Shown here one piece after another: positions 7,245 to 14,590 of a stretch of 14,823 bases of DNA. The stretch spans positions 1 through 14,823 of the forward strand of contig SLPP01000027.1 of NCBI GenBank assembly GCA_007131945.1. The letters run 5' to 3'. The notes beneath the pieces are model-generated. The model had not been told where the DNA came from. It saw only the letters and a list, made by a program, of their open reading frames with translations, and made no database searches. A program made the translations under genes and the position numbers. The DNA comes from Paracoccaceae bacterium. Lineage in GTDB: Bacteria > Pseudomonadota > Alphaproteobacteria > Rhodobacterales > Rhodobacteraceae. The first letter of the stretch is position 1. Every line of letters starts with the position of its first letter.

Positions 7245-7661
7245 TTACCCGTCGCGCGCCATCCGGCAGACGATCTCCCATTCGGCCGCGGTCACCGGCT
7301 GGACCGAGAGGCGCATGGATCTGACAAGCGCCATCTCGGCCAGTTCCGGCGTCGCCTTGATCTCGGCCAGGGTGACCGGGCGGGGCAGGGCGTCGACGGC
7401 GCGGATATCGACGCATTCCCAGCGCGGATCATCGGTCGTGCTGTCGGGATGCGCCTCGGCGCAGACCTCGGCGATGCCGACGATCTCCTTGCCGATGTTG
7501 GAATGGTAGAAGAAGACGCGGTCGCCCTTCTTCATCTCGCGCATGTTGTTGCGCGCGAGGTAGTTGCGCACGCCGTCCCATTCCTCGCCCTTGGCACCCC
7601 TGGCCACCAGGTCGTCCCATGAAAAGACGTCGGGTTCGGATTTCATCAGCCAGAAGGCCAT
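7245..7661 (-). CDS. EVE domain-containing protein
   Basis: 138 residues covering one complete EVE (PUA-like) domain. Diagnostic features are the start AFWLMKSEPDVFSWDDL, then WDGVRNYLARNNMREMKKGDRVFFYHSN (29-55) and, later, DPRWECVDIRAV. The family binds modified or unusual bases in nucleic acids; the human relative is THYN1. I chose the ATG at 7661 because family members start close to the WLMKSEP motif; an ATG at 7682 would add seven unconserved residues inside the neighbouring gene. The start overlaps the YciI-like stop by one base (TGATG), so translation is coupled. A GAAGG lies upstream inside the preceding gene. The upstream neighbour tsaD makes a tRNA modification, which is compatible with an RNA-related role; that link is inference. 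Confidence 0.93.
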   Translation of the reverse strand: MAFWLMKSEPDVFSWDDLVARGAKGEEWDGVRNYLARNNMREMKKGDRVFFYHSNIGKEIVGIAEVCAEAHPDSTTDDPRWECVDIRAVDALPRPVTLAEIKATPELAEMALVRSMRLSVQPVTAAEWEIVCRMARDG

Positions 7662-7936
7662 CAGCCGATCACCTTCTTCCATTCCTCGATGCGGACCTCG
7701 GCGAAGAGCCCGGCCTTCGCGTAGGGGTCGTTCGCCGCCCAGGCCTCGGCCATTGCGCGGTTGGGCAGGTCGAGCACGATCAGCGAGCCGGTCATGCCGC
7801 CCTGCGGGTTGAGGAAGGGGCCGGCATGGACCGTCACGCCGGCTTCCTCGGCATAGGCGAGATGCGCGGGGCGCGTCGCGAGGCGCAGGTCCTCGTGATC
7901 GGGCTTGTCGGTGCAGATGAGGGCGAAAAGCGGCAT
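7661..7936 (-). CDS. YciI-like (YCII domain) protein
   Basis: 91 residues, the normal size for a single-domain YciI protein with a ferredoxin-like fold. Visible family features are MPLFALICTDKP, the conserved histidine in RPAHLAY (H25), GPFLNPQGGMTGSLIVLDLP and the acidic/aromatic motif NDPYAKAGLF (D70) ahead of the final strand VRIEEW. Members are small cytoplasmic proteins, with a proposed His-Asp catalytic pair but no agreed reaction in most bacteria. The ATG is preceded by GGAG. It lies 102 bp downstream of tsaD and overlaps the EVE gene by one base, so it is probably the middle of a three-gene operon. Confidence 0.92.
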   Translation of the reverse strand: MPLFALICTDKPDHEDLRLATRPAHLAYAEEAGVTVHAGPFLNPQGGMTGSLIVLDLPNRAMAEAWAANDPYAKAGLFAEVRIEEWKKVIG

Positions 7937-8038
7937 CGGCGGGCTCCGGCAGGTGGCGACCGCCCCCTCATGCCGGCTGCCGGCCGCTTGCGCAAGATGC
8001 GCCGCGTTCCCGGCGGCACGCTCCGCGCGGCGACGCCG

Positions 8039-9121
8039 TCAGGCCTTGGCGCCGCGCCTGCCCGTGCCGAGGAGCGGCGCGGCGCGGCTGTCGAGCGGCC
8101 AGCGGGCGCGGGCGGCGAGCGCGAGGTCGTCGGCCTGGCCGAGGCGCAACCGCTCGATCCCCGCCCAGGCGATCATCGCCGCGTTGTCGGTGCAGAGCGC
8201 GAGCGGGGGCGCCAGGAAGCGGGTGCCGGCGGCCCTGGCCGCCGCCTGCAGCCGCGCGCGCAGGGTTTCGTTGGCGGCGACGCCGCCGGCGACGGCGAAG
8301 GCGGTGATGTCGGGGCTCATGGCCAACGCGCGGGCGCTCTTCTCGGCCAGGACATCGGCAACGGCGGCCTGGAACGAGGCGCAGAGATCGGCGCGATCGG
8401 CGCGGGTGAGCCCGCCCTTATGTGAGACCAGCGCGTCGCGGGTGCGCAGAAGCGCGGTCTTCAGCCCCGAGAAGGAGAGATCGCAGCCGGGCCGGTCGAG
8501 GAGCGGCCGCGGGAAGGCGAAGCGCGCGGGATTGCCCTTCCGCGCCTCGGCCTCGACGGCGGGGCCGCCGGGCTGCGGCAGGCCGAGAAGCTTTGCCGAC
8601 TTGTCGAAGGCCTCGCCCGGCGCGTCGTCGATCGTGCCGCCGAGGCGGGCGAAGCGGTCCGCCGCCTCGACGCGCAGGAACTGGCAATGCCCGCCCGAGA
8701 CGAGGAGAACCAGGTAGGGAAAGGCGAGGCCGTCGGTCAGCCGCGGGGTCAGCGCATGGCCGGCGAGGTGGTTGATGCCCAGAAGCGGCAGGCCGGTCGC
8801 CGCGGCGAGCCCCTTGGCCAGCATCACGCCCGCAAGGACGCCGCCAATTAGCCCGGGCCCGGCCGTGACCGCGATCGCGTCGATATCGGTGAGCGTCACG
8901 TTCGCCTCGGCCAGCGCCGCCTCGACGGCATGGTCGAGCTTCTCGACATGGGCGCGGGCGGCGATCTCGGGGACAACACCGCCGAAGGCCGCGTGCAGTT
9001 CCGTCTGGCCGAGCACGACCGAGGCGAGGATCATGCCGCGCCCACCCTCGGCGCGGACAACCGCGGCCGCTGTCTCGTCGCAGCTCGACTCGATGCCCAG
9101 TACCGTCAGCCGATCGTCCAT
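8039..9121 (-). CDS. tsaD: tRNA N6-adenosine threonylcarbamoyltransferase TsaD
   Basis: 360 residues, full length. TsaD transfers the threonylcarbamoyl group from threonylcarbamoyl-AMP to A37 of ANN-decoding tRNAs (t6A), with TsaB and TsaE. Sequence features are the ASKHA-fold start [15 protein letters not shown] (8-22), [10 protein letters not shown]-like [14 protein letters not shown] (85-98), the metal-binding pair in INHLAGHAL (H118 and H122), LVSGGHCQ (140-147), [14 protein letters not shown] (161-174) and the third metal ligand region [10 protein letters not shown] (D312). The ATG at 9121 follows GAGGGGG and places [10 protein letters not shown] eight residues in, as in the family; the frame is open further upstream but that part lies over hemD and is not TsaD. 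It is transcribed divergently from hemD and heads the yciI-EVE set. Confidence 0.97.
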   Translation of the reverse strand: MDDRLTVLGIESSCDETAAAVVRAEGGRGMILASVVLGQTELHAAFGGVVPEIAARAHVEKLDHAVEAALAEANVTLTDIDAIAVTAGPGLIGGVLAGVMLAKGLAAATGLPLLGINHLAGHALTPRLTDGLAFPYLVLLVSGGHCQFLRVEAADRFARLGGTIDDAPGEAFDKSAKLLGLPQPGGPAVEAEARKGNPARFAFPRPLLDRPGCDLSFSGLKTALLRTRDALVSHKGGLTRADRADLCASFQAAVADVLAEKSARALAMSPDITAFAVAGGVAANETLRARLQAAARAAGTRFLAPPLALCTDNAAMIAWAGIERLRLGQADDLALAARARWPLDSRAAPLLGTGRRGAKA

Positions 9122-9129
9122 GCCGGTGC

Positions 9130-9159
9130 TTGCCCCCTCGCCCGGCCCGCGCCTATCAT
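9130..9159 (+). promoter_or_regulatory. Candidate sigma-70 promoter for hemD
   Basis: In the 79-bp gap between divergent tsaD and hemD, TTGCCC (9130-9135) and TATCAT (9154-9159) are separated by 18 bases, a fair -35/-10 pair in GC-rich DNA. Transcription would begin near 9166, about 35 bases before the hemD GTG. A weaker minus-strand candidate for tsaD (TTGTCC with a GATAGG-like box, spacing about 15) lies in the same gap. Both are pattern matches only. Confidence 0.4.
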
Positions 9160-9200
9160 CGCGCCGCGGCCGGGACAATGGCCGCGCGAGAGGCCCGTCC

Positions 9201-9932
9201 GTGACCCCCGAATCCGCGCCGCCGCTTCTGCTGTTGACCCGCCCGCGCGCGCAATCCCAGCGCTTTGCGGAAGCGGCGCGTGCCGCCTGCCCGCCGCACA
9301 CGGCGCTGATCGCGCCGCTGACCGAGATCGTGATGCTGCCGATCGCGCCCGAGGCGCTCGACGGCGCGGTGCTGGTCTTCACCTCGGTCAACGGCGTGGC
9401 GGCGGTCGCCGGTCTTCCGCGGCGCGGTGGACAGGAGGCCTGGTGCGTCGGGCCGGCCACCGCGGCGGTGGCGCGGGCAACGGGGTTCGCGGTACGGCAG
9501 TCCGGCGGCGACGCGGCGCATCTGTTGGCGGATCTGCGCACGACGCAACCGGAGGGACCGCTGGTCCATGTCCGAGGCCGGCATGTCGCCTGCGACCTTG
9601 CCGCAACGCTCGCGCGGGAGGGAATGACGATCCGCGCGGTCGTCGCTTACGAGGCGCGCGCGGTGCCCTGGGGCGCGGCAGTGATGCCGACGCTTGCGGT
9701 CGCGGCGCGGGTGGTGGCGCCGCTATTCTCGCCGCGCGCGGCGGAGGAACTGGCCGTGCGTCTGGCCGGGGCGGTGCCAGCGGGCCTGCAGATCGTGGCG
9801 ATCAGCCCGGCCTGCGCCGATCGCCTGCCGGCTGAGCTTCGTGCCCACGCCACAACCGCTGACCGGCCCGACGCGGATGCCATGCTGCGCGCGGTCGCGG
9901 ATGCGCTGTCGCAGGCCGCGCGCAAGCCTTGA
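9201..9932 (+). CDS. hemD: Uroporphyrinogen-III synthase
   Basis: 243 residues, usual for HemD. The enzyme closes hydroxymethylbilane to uroporphyrinogen III with inversion of ring D in the tetrapyrrole pathway. The family is poorly conserved, but typical elements are present: N-terminal [16 protein letters not shown] (10-25), [10 protein letters not shown] (60-69), [15 protein letters not shown] (82-96), then [23 protein letters not shown] and [11 protein letters not shown], and the final [14 protein letters not shown]. The start is the GTG at 9201 after GAGAGG; the frame is open far upstream but runs antisense to tsaD and has no similarity. Its place before mic60 and hemY supports the call. 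It is 72 bp ahead of mic60. Confidence 0.92.
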   Translation: MTPESAPPLLLLTRPRAQSQRFAEAARAACPPHTALIAPLTEIVMLPIAPEALDGAVLVFTSVNGVAAVAGLPRRGGQEAWCVGPATAAVARATGFAVRQSGGDAAHLLADLRTTQPEGPLVHVRGRHVACDLAATLAREGMTIRAVVAYEARAVPWGAAVMPTLAVAARVVAPLFSPRAAEELAVRLAGAVPAGLQIVAISPACADRLPAELRAHATTADRPDADAMLRAVADALSQAARKP

Positions 9933-10004
9933 GACCGATCGGCGAGGCGGTTAGTCTCGCCCCGGGGCCGCCGCGCGACCGGCGCAAGGGATTCGGAGGA
10001 CAGC

Positions 10005-11729
10005 ATGGCACGATCGACCCGCGGCGGCGGCAGGAAGACCGGAACCGAGGAGAAGAGCGGAACCGTCACCGATCCTGCCAAGCGCGCGGGCGACGAGGAG
10101 GGCGAGGCGGCAGCGGGGCCGGCGGAAACGGTAGCTGGCGATGCCGGGCGCAAGGCGACGGATACCGCCGAGAACGCCGCCGAAAACGCGGACAAGCCTC
10201 CCCGTTCGGGATCTGGCGTAGAGACATCGCCGGAGGCGGCGGCGTCCGAACCGGCCGGGCCGGATACCGGCGACGACCCACCGGCGGGCGCGGCGGCCGG
10301 GCGCGGGGAAGCGGCCTCCGGGCCCGCGCGCGAGACCGGAACCGAGGCCGGGGCGGAGACCGGAAGGGCCGGCAGGGAGGCAAGCGGTGAGGCTACCGAG
10401 CCCCGGCCGGAGACAAGCGGAACCGCCGAGGCGGAGGCGCGCGACGCGCCGGCCCACAAGCCCGAGGTGTCGGAAAAGGCTGAGCCGGTCAAGACTGCCG
10501 AGGAAGCGGTGTCCGAGCCGGCCGAAATCGCCGCGGAGGCGACGGCCGCGGCCGGTCGGGAGCCCGCCGGGCGCGAGGCAGGTGCCACGGTCCCCGCCGG
10601 CGGCATGGCCGCGCCATCGCCGCCCGCGCCACCGCGCCGCGGCGGCATCCTCGCCCCGCTTCTGGGCGGCGTGATCGCGGCCGGGATCGGCGCGGGCGCG
10701 GTGCTCTACCTCTTCCCCGAGGGCTGGCGGACCGAGGCAGAGGCTACCGGCGAACTGATCGCGGCCACCGAAGCGCTGGAGGCACGCCTGGCCACGCTGG
10801 AAGCGCGCCCGGCCCCGCCCGACGCCGAGGATATCGCCGGCGCGGTCGCGGAAGGGCTGGCGCCGCTCAGCGCCCGGATCGAGGCGCTGGAGGCGGTCGA
10901 ACCGCCCGACATCGCGGCGCTGGAGGACCGCTTGGCGACGCTCGCCGACCGGCTGGAGGCGGCCGAAGCGATCGATATCGACGCGATTGACCGGCGCCTG
11001 CAGTCGCTGGCGGCCCGGATCGAGGCCGCGGAGGCCGATGCGCCGGGGCCCGATCTGGGCCCCCTGGAGCGTGGACTCGAGGATCTGGCCGCGCGCCTTG
11101 CCGAGCTCGAGGAAACGCGCGCGGCGGCGATCGAGGATGGCGCGCGCGCGGCGGTGCAGGCCGCGCTCGAGGACGCGCGCGCCGAACAGGAAGCGCGCGC
11201 ACGGGCGCTCGACGATGCGGCGGCGGCACTGGCCGAGGAACAGGCGCGGCTCGCGGCGCGCATGGCGCTTACCGAGCTTTCGGTCGCCGCCGAAAGCGGC
11301 GCGCCGGCGCCGGAGGCGGTTGCCCGCGTGACCGCAGTGGCCGAACCGCCGGCCGCGCTCGACGCCTTCGTCGAAGGATTGCCTACGCTCGCTGCGCTGC
11401 AGGCCGACTTCCCTGTGGCCGCCCGCCGCGCCCTTGCCGCCGCGCCGGTGGCGCGGGACGCGCCGCTGGGCGATCGGGTCGCTGGTTTCCTGCGCAGCCA
11501 GGTGGGCGCCCGCTCGCTCGCGCCACGCGATGGCGACGACCCCGACGCGGTGCTCTCGCGCGCCGAGGCCGCGGTGCGCGACGGAAGGCTGGTCGAGGCG
11601 CTCGACGAGCTTGGCGCGCTGCCGCCTGCCGCCGCCGAACCGCTCGGTGACTGGCGTACCCGCGCCGAACGGCGTGTCGCCGCGCTTGCCGCCCTGGCCG
11701 AGATGCAGACCCGACTGGGATCGGAATAA
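10005..11729 (+). CDS. Mic60/mitofilin family inner-membrane protein (COG4223)
   Basis: 574 residues. Residues 1-212 are low-complexity, rich in Ala, Glu, Gly, Pro, Thr and Arg, and probably disordered in the cytoplasm. A single membrane helix follows (about 215-237, GGILAPLLGGVIAAGIGAGA). Residues about 240-430 form a long coiled coil with repeated ALEARLATLE-type heptads. The C-terminal mitofilin-like region (about 442-574) includes LDAFVEGLPTLAALQADFP and LSRAEAAVRDGRLVEALDEL. Alphaproteobacterial Mic60 is the relative of the mitochondrial MICOS protein and shapes the inner membrane; its gene is known to lie beside heme genes, as here. GGAGGA precedes the ATG. The stop is 10 bases before hemY. 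Function is by family; the very long leader is the unusual part. Confidence 0.9.
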   Translation: MARSTRGGGRKTGTEEKSGTVTDPAKRAGDEEGEAAAGPAETVAGDAGRKATDTAENAAENADKPPRSGSGVETSPEAAASEPAGPDTGDDPPAGAAAGRGEAASGPARETGTEAGAETGRAGREASGEATEPRPETSGTAEAEARDAPAHKPEVSEKAEPVKTAEEAVSEPAEIAAEATAAAGREPAGREAGATVPAGGMAAPSPPAPPRRGGILAPLLGGVIAAGIGAGAVLYLFPEGWRTEAEATGELIAATEALEARLATLEARPAPPDAEDIAGAVAEGLAPLSARIEALEAVEPPDIAALEDRLATLADRLEAAEAIDIDAIDRRLQSLAARIEAAEADAPGPDLGPLERGLEDLAARLAELEETRAAAIEDGARAAVQAALEDARAEQEARARALDDAAAALAEEQARLAARMALTELSVAAESGAPAPEAVARVTAVAEPPAALDAFVEGLPTLAALQADFPVAARRALAAAPVARDAPLGDRVAGFLRSQVGARSLAPRDGDDPDAVLSRAEAAVRDGRLVEALDELGALPPAAAEPLGDWRTRAERRVAALAALAEMQTRLGSE

Positions 11730-11739
11730 GGATAATCGG

Positions 11740-13278
11740 ATGCTCTGGACCGTTCTCAAGATCGTGCTGTTCCTTGCCGTGGTGGCGGGGCTCGCGCTGG
11801 GCGCCGAATGGCTGATGGATTCCGGTCACGGCATCCGCATCGCCGTCGCCGATATCGAGTTCAATCTCGGTCCGGTGCAGGCGGCGCTGGCGGCGCTGGC
11901 GCTGCTCGCGGTGCTCTGGCTGCTGTTGAAACTCGCCGGTTTCCTGGTCGCGCTGGTGCGCTTCATCAACGGCGACGACACCGCGATCAGCCGCTATTTC
12001 GAGAACTCGCGCAAGCGCCGCGGGCTCGAGGCGCTGACCGAGGGCTTCGTCGCGCTCGCCTCGGGCGAGGGCGACCGGGCCGTGGCCAAGGGGCGCAAGG
12101 CCGAGAAGCTCCTCGAGAACCGGACACTTTCAAACCTGCTGATCGCCCAGGGCGCGCAGGCCAAGGGCAACACGCCGCTGGCCGAGGAGTATTACCGCCG
12201 GCTGCTGGAGGAGGATCGCACGCGCTTCATCGGCGCGCAGGGGCTGCTGGGCAAGATGCTGGACGCCGGCAACGACGAGAAGGCGCGCAAGCTTGCCGAG
12301 AAGGCGTTGACGTTGAAACCGGATCACGCCCCGACGCAGGATGTGCTCCTGCGCCTGCAGAACAAGGCGGGCGACTGGCAGGGGGCGCGGCGAACGCTCG
12401 CCGAGACCAAGCGCACCGGCCGGATGCCAAGCGATGTCTACCGCCGGCGCGATGCGGTGCTGGCGCTGCAGCAGGCGCAGGCGCTGGAGGCCGAGGGCAA
12501 GACCGAAGCGGCGCGCGACATGGCGCTCGAGGCGCATTCCGCCTCGCCGGGGCTGGTCCCGGCCGCGGTGATGGCGGCGCGTGCACAGATCGCCCGAGGC
12601 AGCGCCCGTGCAGCGGCCAGGGTCGTCAAGAAGGCCTGGAAGCTGCAGCCGCATCCGGAACTCGCTCAGGTCTTCGCCGAGATCGAACCTGGCGAATCAC
12701 CGGCCGCGCGCGTGAAGCGGTTCGAGAAGCTGCTGACGCTCGTCGAGCATGACGAGGCGAAGCTGACCCGTGCCGAGCTTCTGATCGCCGCCGAGGACTT
12801 TCCCGCCGCCCGCCGCGCCATCGGCAACCTGCACGAGACTGCGCCGAGCCAGCGGGTGATGACGATCATGGCCGCGATCGAGCGCGGCGAGGGGTCGGAC
12901 GACAGCATCGTTCGCGGCTGGCTCGCCCGCGCGCTGACTGCGCCGCGGGGCCCGCGCTGGGTTTGCGACAAATGCCAGCACATCCACGCGCACTGGGTCG
13001 CGATCTGCGAGAATTGCGAGGCCTTCGACACGCTCAGCTGGCGCGCCCCGCCCGACAGTTCCGGGCCGAGCGCGAGCGGCACCGAGATGCTGCCGCTGAT
13101 CGTCGGCGCGGGCCGTGAGCAGGCGCGGGCGCCGGGCGCGGAAGAGGCCGAGATCGAGGGAGAAGCGGTAACGAGCGCCGATGCCGAGGCGGAGGGCACG
13201 CCGGCACCCGCCGCGGACGACCGGCCCGGATCCGCCGCCAGCCCGGACGACATCGCCCGCCGCGCCCCGGGCGTCTGA
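11740..13278 (+). CDS. hemY: HemY-type heme-biosynthesis-associated membrane TPR protein
   Basis: 512 residues. Two N-terminal membrane helices (about 4-24 and 45-70) and the HemY_N segment (IEFNLGPVQAALAALALLAVLWLLLK, then RYFENSRKRRGLEALTEGFVALASGEG) are followed by tetratricopeptide repeats (about 100-330). A four-cysteine knuckle closes the conserved part: C409-x2-C412-x10-C423-x2-C426 in WVCDKCQHIHAHWVAICENCEAF. The last 70 or so residues are acidic, Ala/Pro-rich and probably disordered. This is the proteobacterial HemY, not the Bacillus protoporphyrinogen oxidase of the same name; its exact role in heme synthesis is unclear. The ATG at 11740 follows AAGGAT ten bases after mic60; an upstream extension of the frame lies inside mic60 and is rejected. 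I see no terminator after it. Confidence 0.93.
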   Translation: MLWTVLKIVLFLAVVAGLALGAEWLMDSGHGIRIAVADIEFNLGPVQAALAALALLAVLWLLLKLAGFLVALVRFINGDDTAISRYFENSRKRRGLEALTEGFVALASGEGDRAVAKGRKAEKLLENRTLSNLLIAQGAQAKGNTPLAEEYYRRLLEEDRTRFIGAQGLLGKMLDAGNDEKARKLAEKALTLKPDHAPTQDVLLRLQNKAGDWQGARRTLAETKRTGRMPSDVYRRRDAVLALQQAQALEAEGKTEAARDMALEAHSASPGLVPAAVMAARAQIARGSARAAARVVKKAWKLQPHPELAQVFAEIEPGESPAARVKRFEKLLTLVEHDEAKLTRAELLIAAEDFPAARRAIGNLHETAPSQRVMTIMAAIERGEGSDDSIVRGWLARALTAPRGPRWVCDKCQHIHAHWVAICENCEAFDTLSWRAPPDSSGPSASGTEMLPLIVGAGREQARAPGAEEAEIEGEAVTSADAEAEGTPAPAADDRPGSAASPDDIARRAPGV

Positions 13279-13591
13279 ACCCAGTCCGCTTTATCGGTTC
13301 GGCAACGTCCGCGCCGGTACGGGCAGCGACTGTCCCGCCCCCGATGGCGAGATCGATGCCGATGTTTCTGGTCTTCTTCGTGAGAATCCTTGCTGGTGAA
13401 GAACCGCACGCAGCCGGCACAGTCAAGTATGTCATCCGCGGCCGTCCTTCCGGTGGGAAGCGACGCCGCAATCGTGTTACTCTTGCCCCGTTGGCGCCGC
13501 CGGGTCGGGCAATGACGTCACGGTCACGAGACGATCCGCGGATCTCTCAAGGTCTTCGACCCGAAACGGCCTGGTTCGCGCCGACACCTTG
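13279..13591. other. Unassigned sequence downstream of hemY
   Basis: 313 bases with no gene I can support. Short open frames exist on both strands, for example a plus-strand frame ending at 13592 and a minus-strand frame from about 13435 containing TKKTRNIGIDLAIGGG. None has a clear ribosome site, a recognised family or codon use distinct from shadow frames. It may be the edge of the mobile-element scar to the right or an eroded gene. Confidence 0.4.
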
Positions 13592-13621
13592 ACCCGGTTC
13601 CCGGCATGCCGGGAACCGGGT
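13592..13621. repeat. Perfect 30-bp palindrome
   Basis: ACCCGGTTCCCGGCA (13592-13606) is followed immediately by its exact reverse complement TGCCGGGAACCGGGT (13607-13621), with no spacer. As RNA it would form a very stable hairpin with a minimal loop, but no T-run follows on either strand. It lies about 70 bp outside the istB remnant and 313 bp after hemY. It could be a terminator, a mobile-element end or a dispersed genomic palindrome; the sequence alone does not decide. Confidence 0.85.
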
Positions 13622-13692
13622 TCGATCCGCGATCACCTCGACGAAGCCGTTACAACAGGCTCTTCCCCGTGGCATCGGACCCGGCCCGCTAT

Positions 13693-13932
13693 CGATACCT
13701 GACTTTTCCCCACCCCGGGCGGGCCTTGCATCAGCACCACCTCGGCGTTGCGTATCCAGGCGCCGGTGGCCAGCGTCTCGATGCGCGAGCGTTCGATGGC
13801 CGGCTGGAAGGCGTATTCGAAGTTCTCCAGCGTCGCGCCGGTCGGGATCTTCGCGGTCTTCAGCATCGTCCGGATGCGGCGCTCCTCGCGGCCGGACCGC
13901 TCGGCGTCGAGCAACCGGTCGAGGAAGACATC
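13693..13932 (-). pseudogene. istB: Remnant of IS21-type helper ATPase IstB
   Basis: About 80 codons of an IstB-like protein survive: FLDRLLDAERSGREERRIRTMLKT-type sequence, then LENFEYAFQPAIERSRIETLATG and the Walker A loop QGPPGVGKSQVSI. In intact IstB (about 250 residues) this is roughly the central third up to the P-loop. The N-terminal domain before it and everything after Walker A (Walker B, sensor motifs) are missing and replaced by unrelated sequence. The open frame continues beyond both ends of the homology, so the limits given are those of recognisable similarity. It is not functional. Same strand and order as the istA remnant further right, so both probably derive from one element. 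Confidence 0.8.
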
Positions 13933-13941
13933 CCCGCAGCA

Positions 13942-14262
13942 TCGAACGTGCAATCGCCCGCAAAAAAAATCGGTGAGCCCCATGCACGCACCCAGGTGCT
14001 GTCCCGCAGCTGCAAGGATTTCTACGAGACGCTGCGCACCGCCATCCTTTGCGGTCAGGCATGCGCCAAGGACATGGGCGCCATCGTTTTCCACGACCTT
14101 TGGCAAGGGCTGGCGGTGCTGATCGCGCAACCTCCCCCGCCGACGCATCGGCGGCTGGAACCACGGCCTACGGCTTCCGTCTCAGTGCACGATCGCCAGC
14201 TCGTGCACATGCTCGCCAACATGGTGCTGGCAGCAGAGGCCCGAGGGAACCATGTCTACTGA
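13942..14262 (+). other. Open frame of unknown nature upstream of the recombinase remnant
   Basis: This frame stays open from the left through the region and ends with TGA at 14262, overlapping the recombinase ATG (14252) by 11 bases. Its right part (SRSCKDFYETLRTAILCGQACAKDMGAIVFHDLWQGLAVLIAQ and VHDRQLVHMLANMVLAAEARG) looks more protein-like than the other frames here. I do not recognise it, and there is no clear start codon with a ribosome site. The overlap suggests a truncated gene formerly coupled to the recombinase. An A8 run lies at 13962-13969. Confidence 0.3.
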
Positions 14263-14589
14263 CATCGCCATGAAGTTTGGCACCGACCATCTGCGGCGTG
14301 ATGCATTCCTCTACGTGCATCAGTCCTCGCTTCGTCAGGTGTTCGAGAACACCGAGAGCACCAAGCGGCAATACGCCTTGCGCGATCGCGCAGTGGCCCT
14401 GGGCTGGCCGATCGAACGTGTCCATGTCACATCGATAGCGACCTCGGCCTCTCCGGCGCACAGTCGCAGGACCGCGACGGCTTCCAGCTCTTGGTGAGCG
14501 AAGTGGCGACGGGACATGCAGGGATCGTGCTGGGGCTGGAAGTCTCGCGCCTGGCACGCAACAATGCCGACTGGCATCGTCTCCTTGAT
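14252..14589 (+). pseudogene. Serine recombinase (resolvase family) remnant, frameshifted and truncated
   Basis: The N-terminal catalytic domain of a large-type serine recombinase is recognisable: DHLRRDAFLYVHQSSLRQVFENTESTKRQYALRDRAVALGWP, then in another frame IDSDLGLSGAQSQDRDGF and GIVLGLEVSRLARNNADWHRLL. GAGGG precedes the ATG. Two surplus bases (14429-14430) shift the frame between VHV and IDSD, giving a premature stop at 14495-14497. The family motif Y-V-R-Q-S has histidine in place of the catalytic arginine (H23, codon CAT). Similarity stops at about 14589, well before the end of the catalytic domain, where istA sequence on the other strand begins. Not functional. Confidence 0.85.
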
Positions 14590-14590
14590 C

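Noticed and set aside
9122-9541. N-terminal extension of TsaD to 500 residues
   Set aside because: The extra part is antisense to hemD and has no TsaD similarity; the ATG at 9121 with GAGGGGG gives the family length.
9941-9961. Small hairpin GGCGAG/CTCGCC between hemD and mic60
   Set aside because: Only six base pairs with a nine-base loop and no T-run, common by chance in DNA of this composition.
11434-11739. N-terminal extension of HemY inside mic60
   Set aside because: Out of frame with mic60, arginine-rich and without family similarity; HemY proteins begin at the first membrane helix, as from 11740.
9951-11759. 602-codon minus-strand open frame opposite mic60
   Set aside because: Shadow of GC-rich codon bias: low-complexity Arg/Gly-rich translation with no motif, while the plus strand encodes a membrane helix, coiled coil and mitofilin region after a strong ribosome site.
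13616-13630. GGGTTCGATCC, similar to a tRNA T-loop
   Set aside because: It is explained by the right arm of the 30-bp palindrome, and no other tRNA arm can be folded around it.
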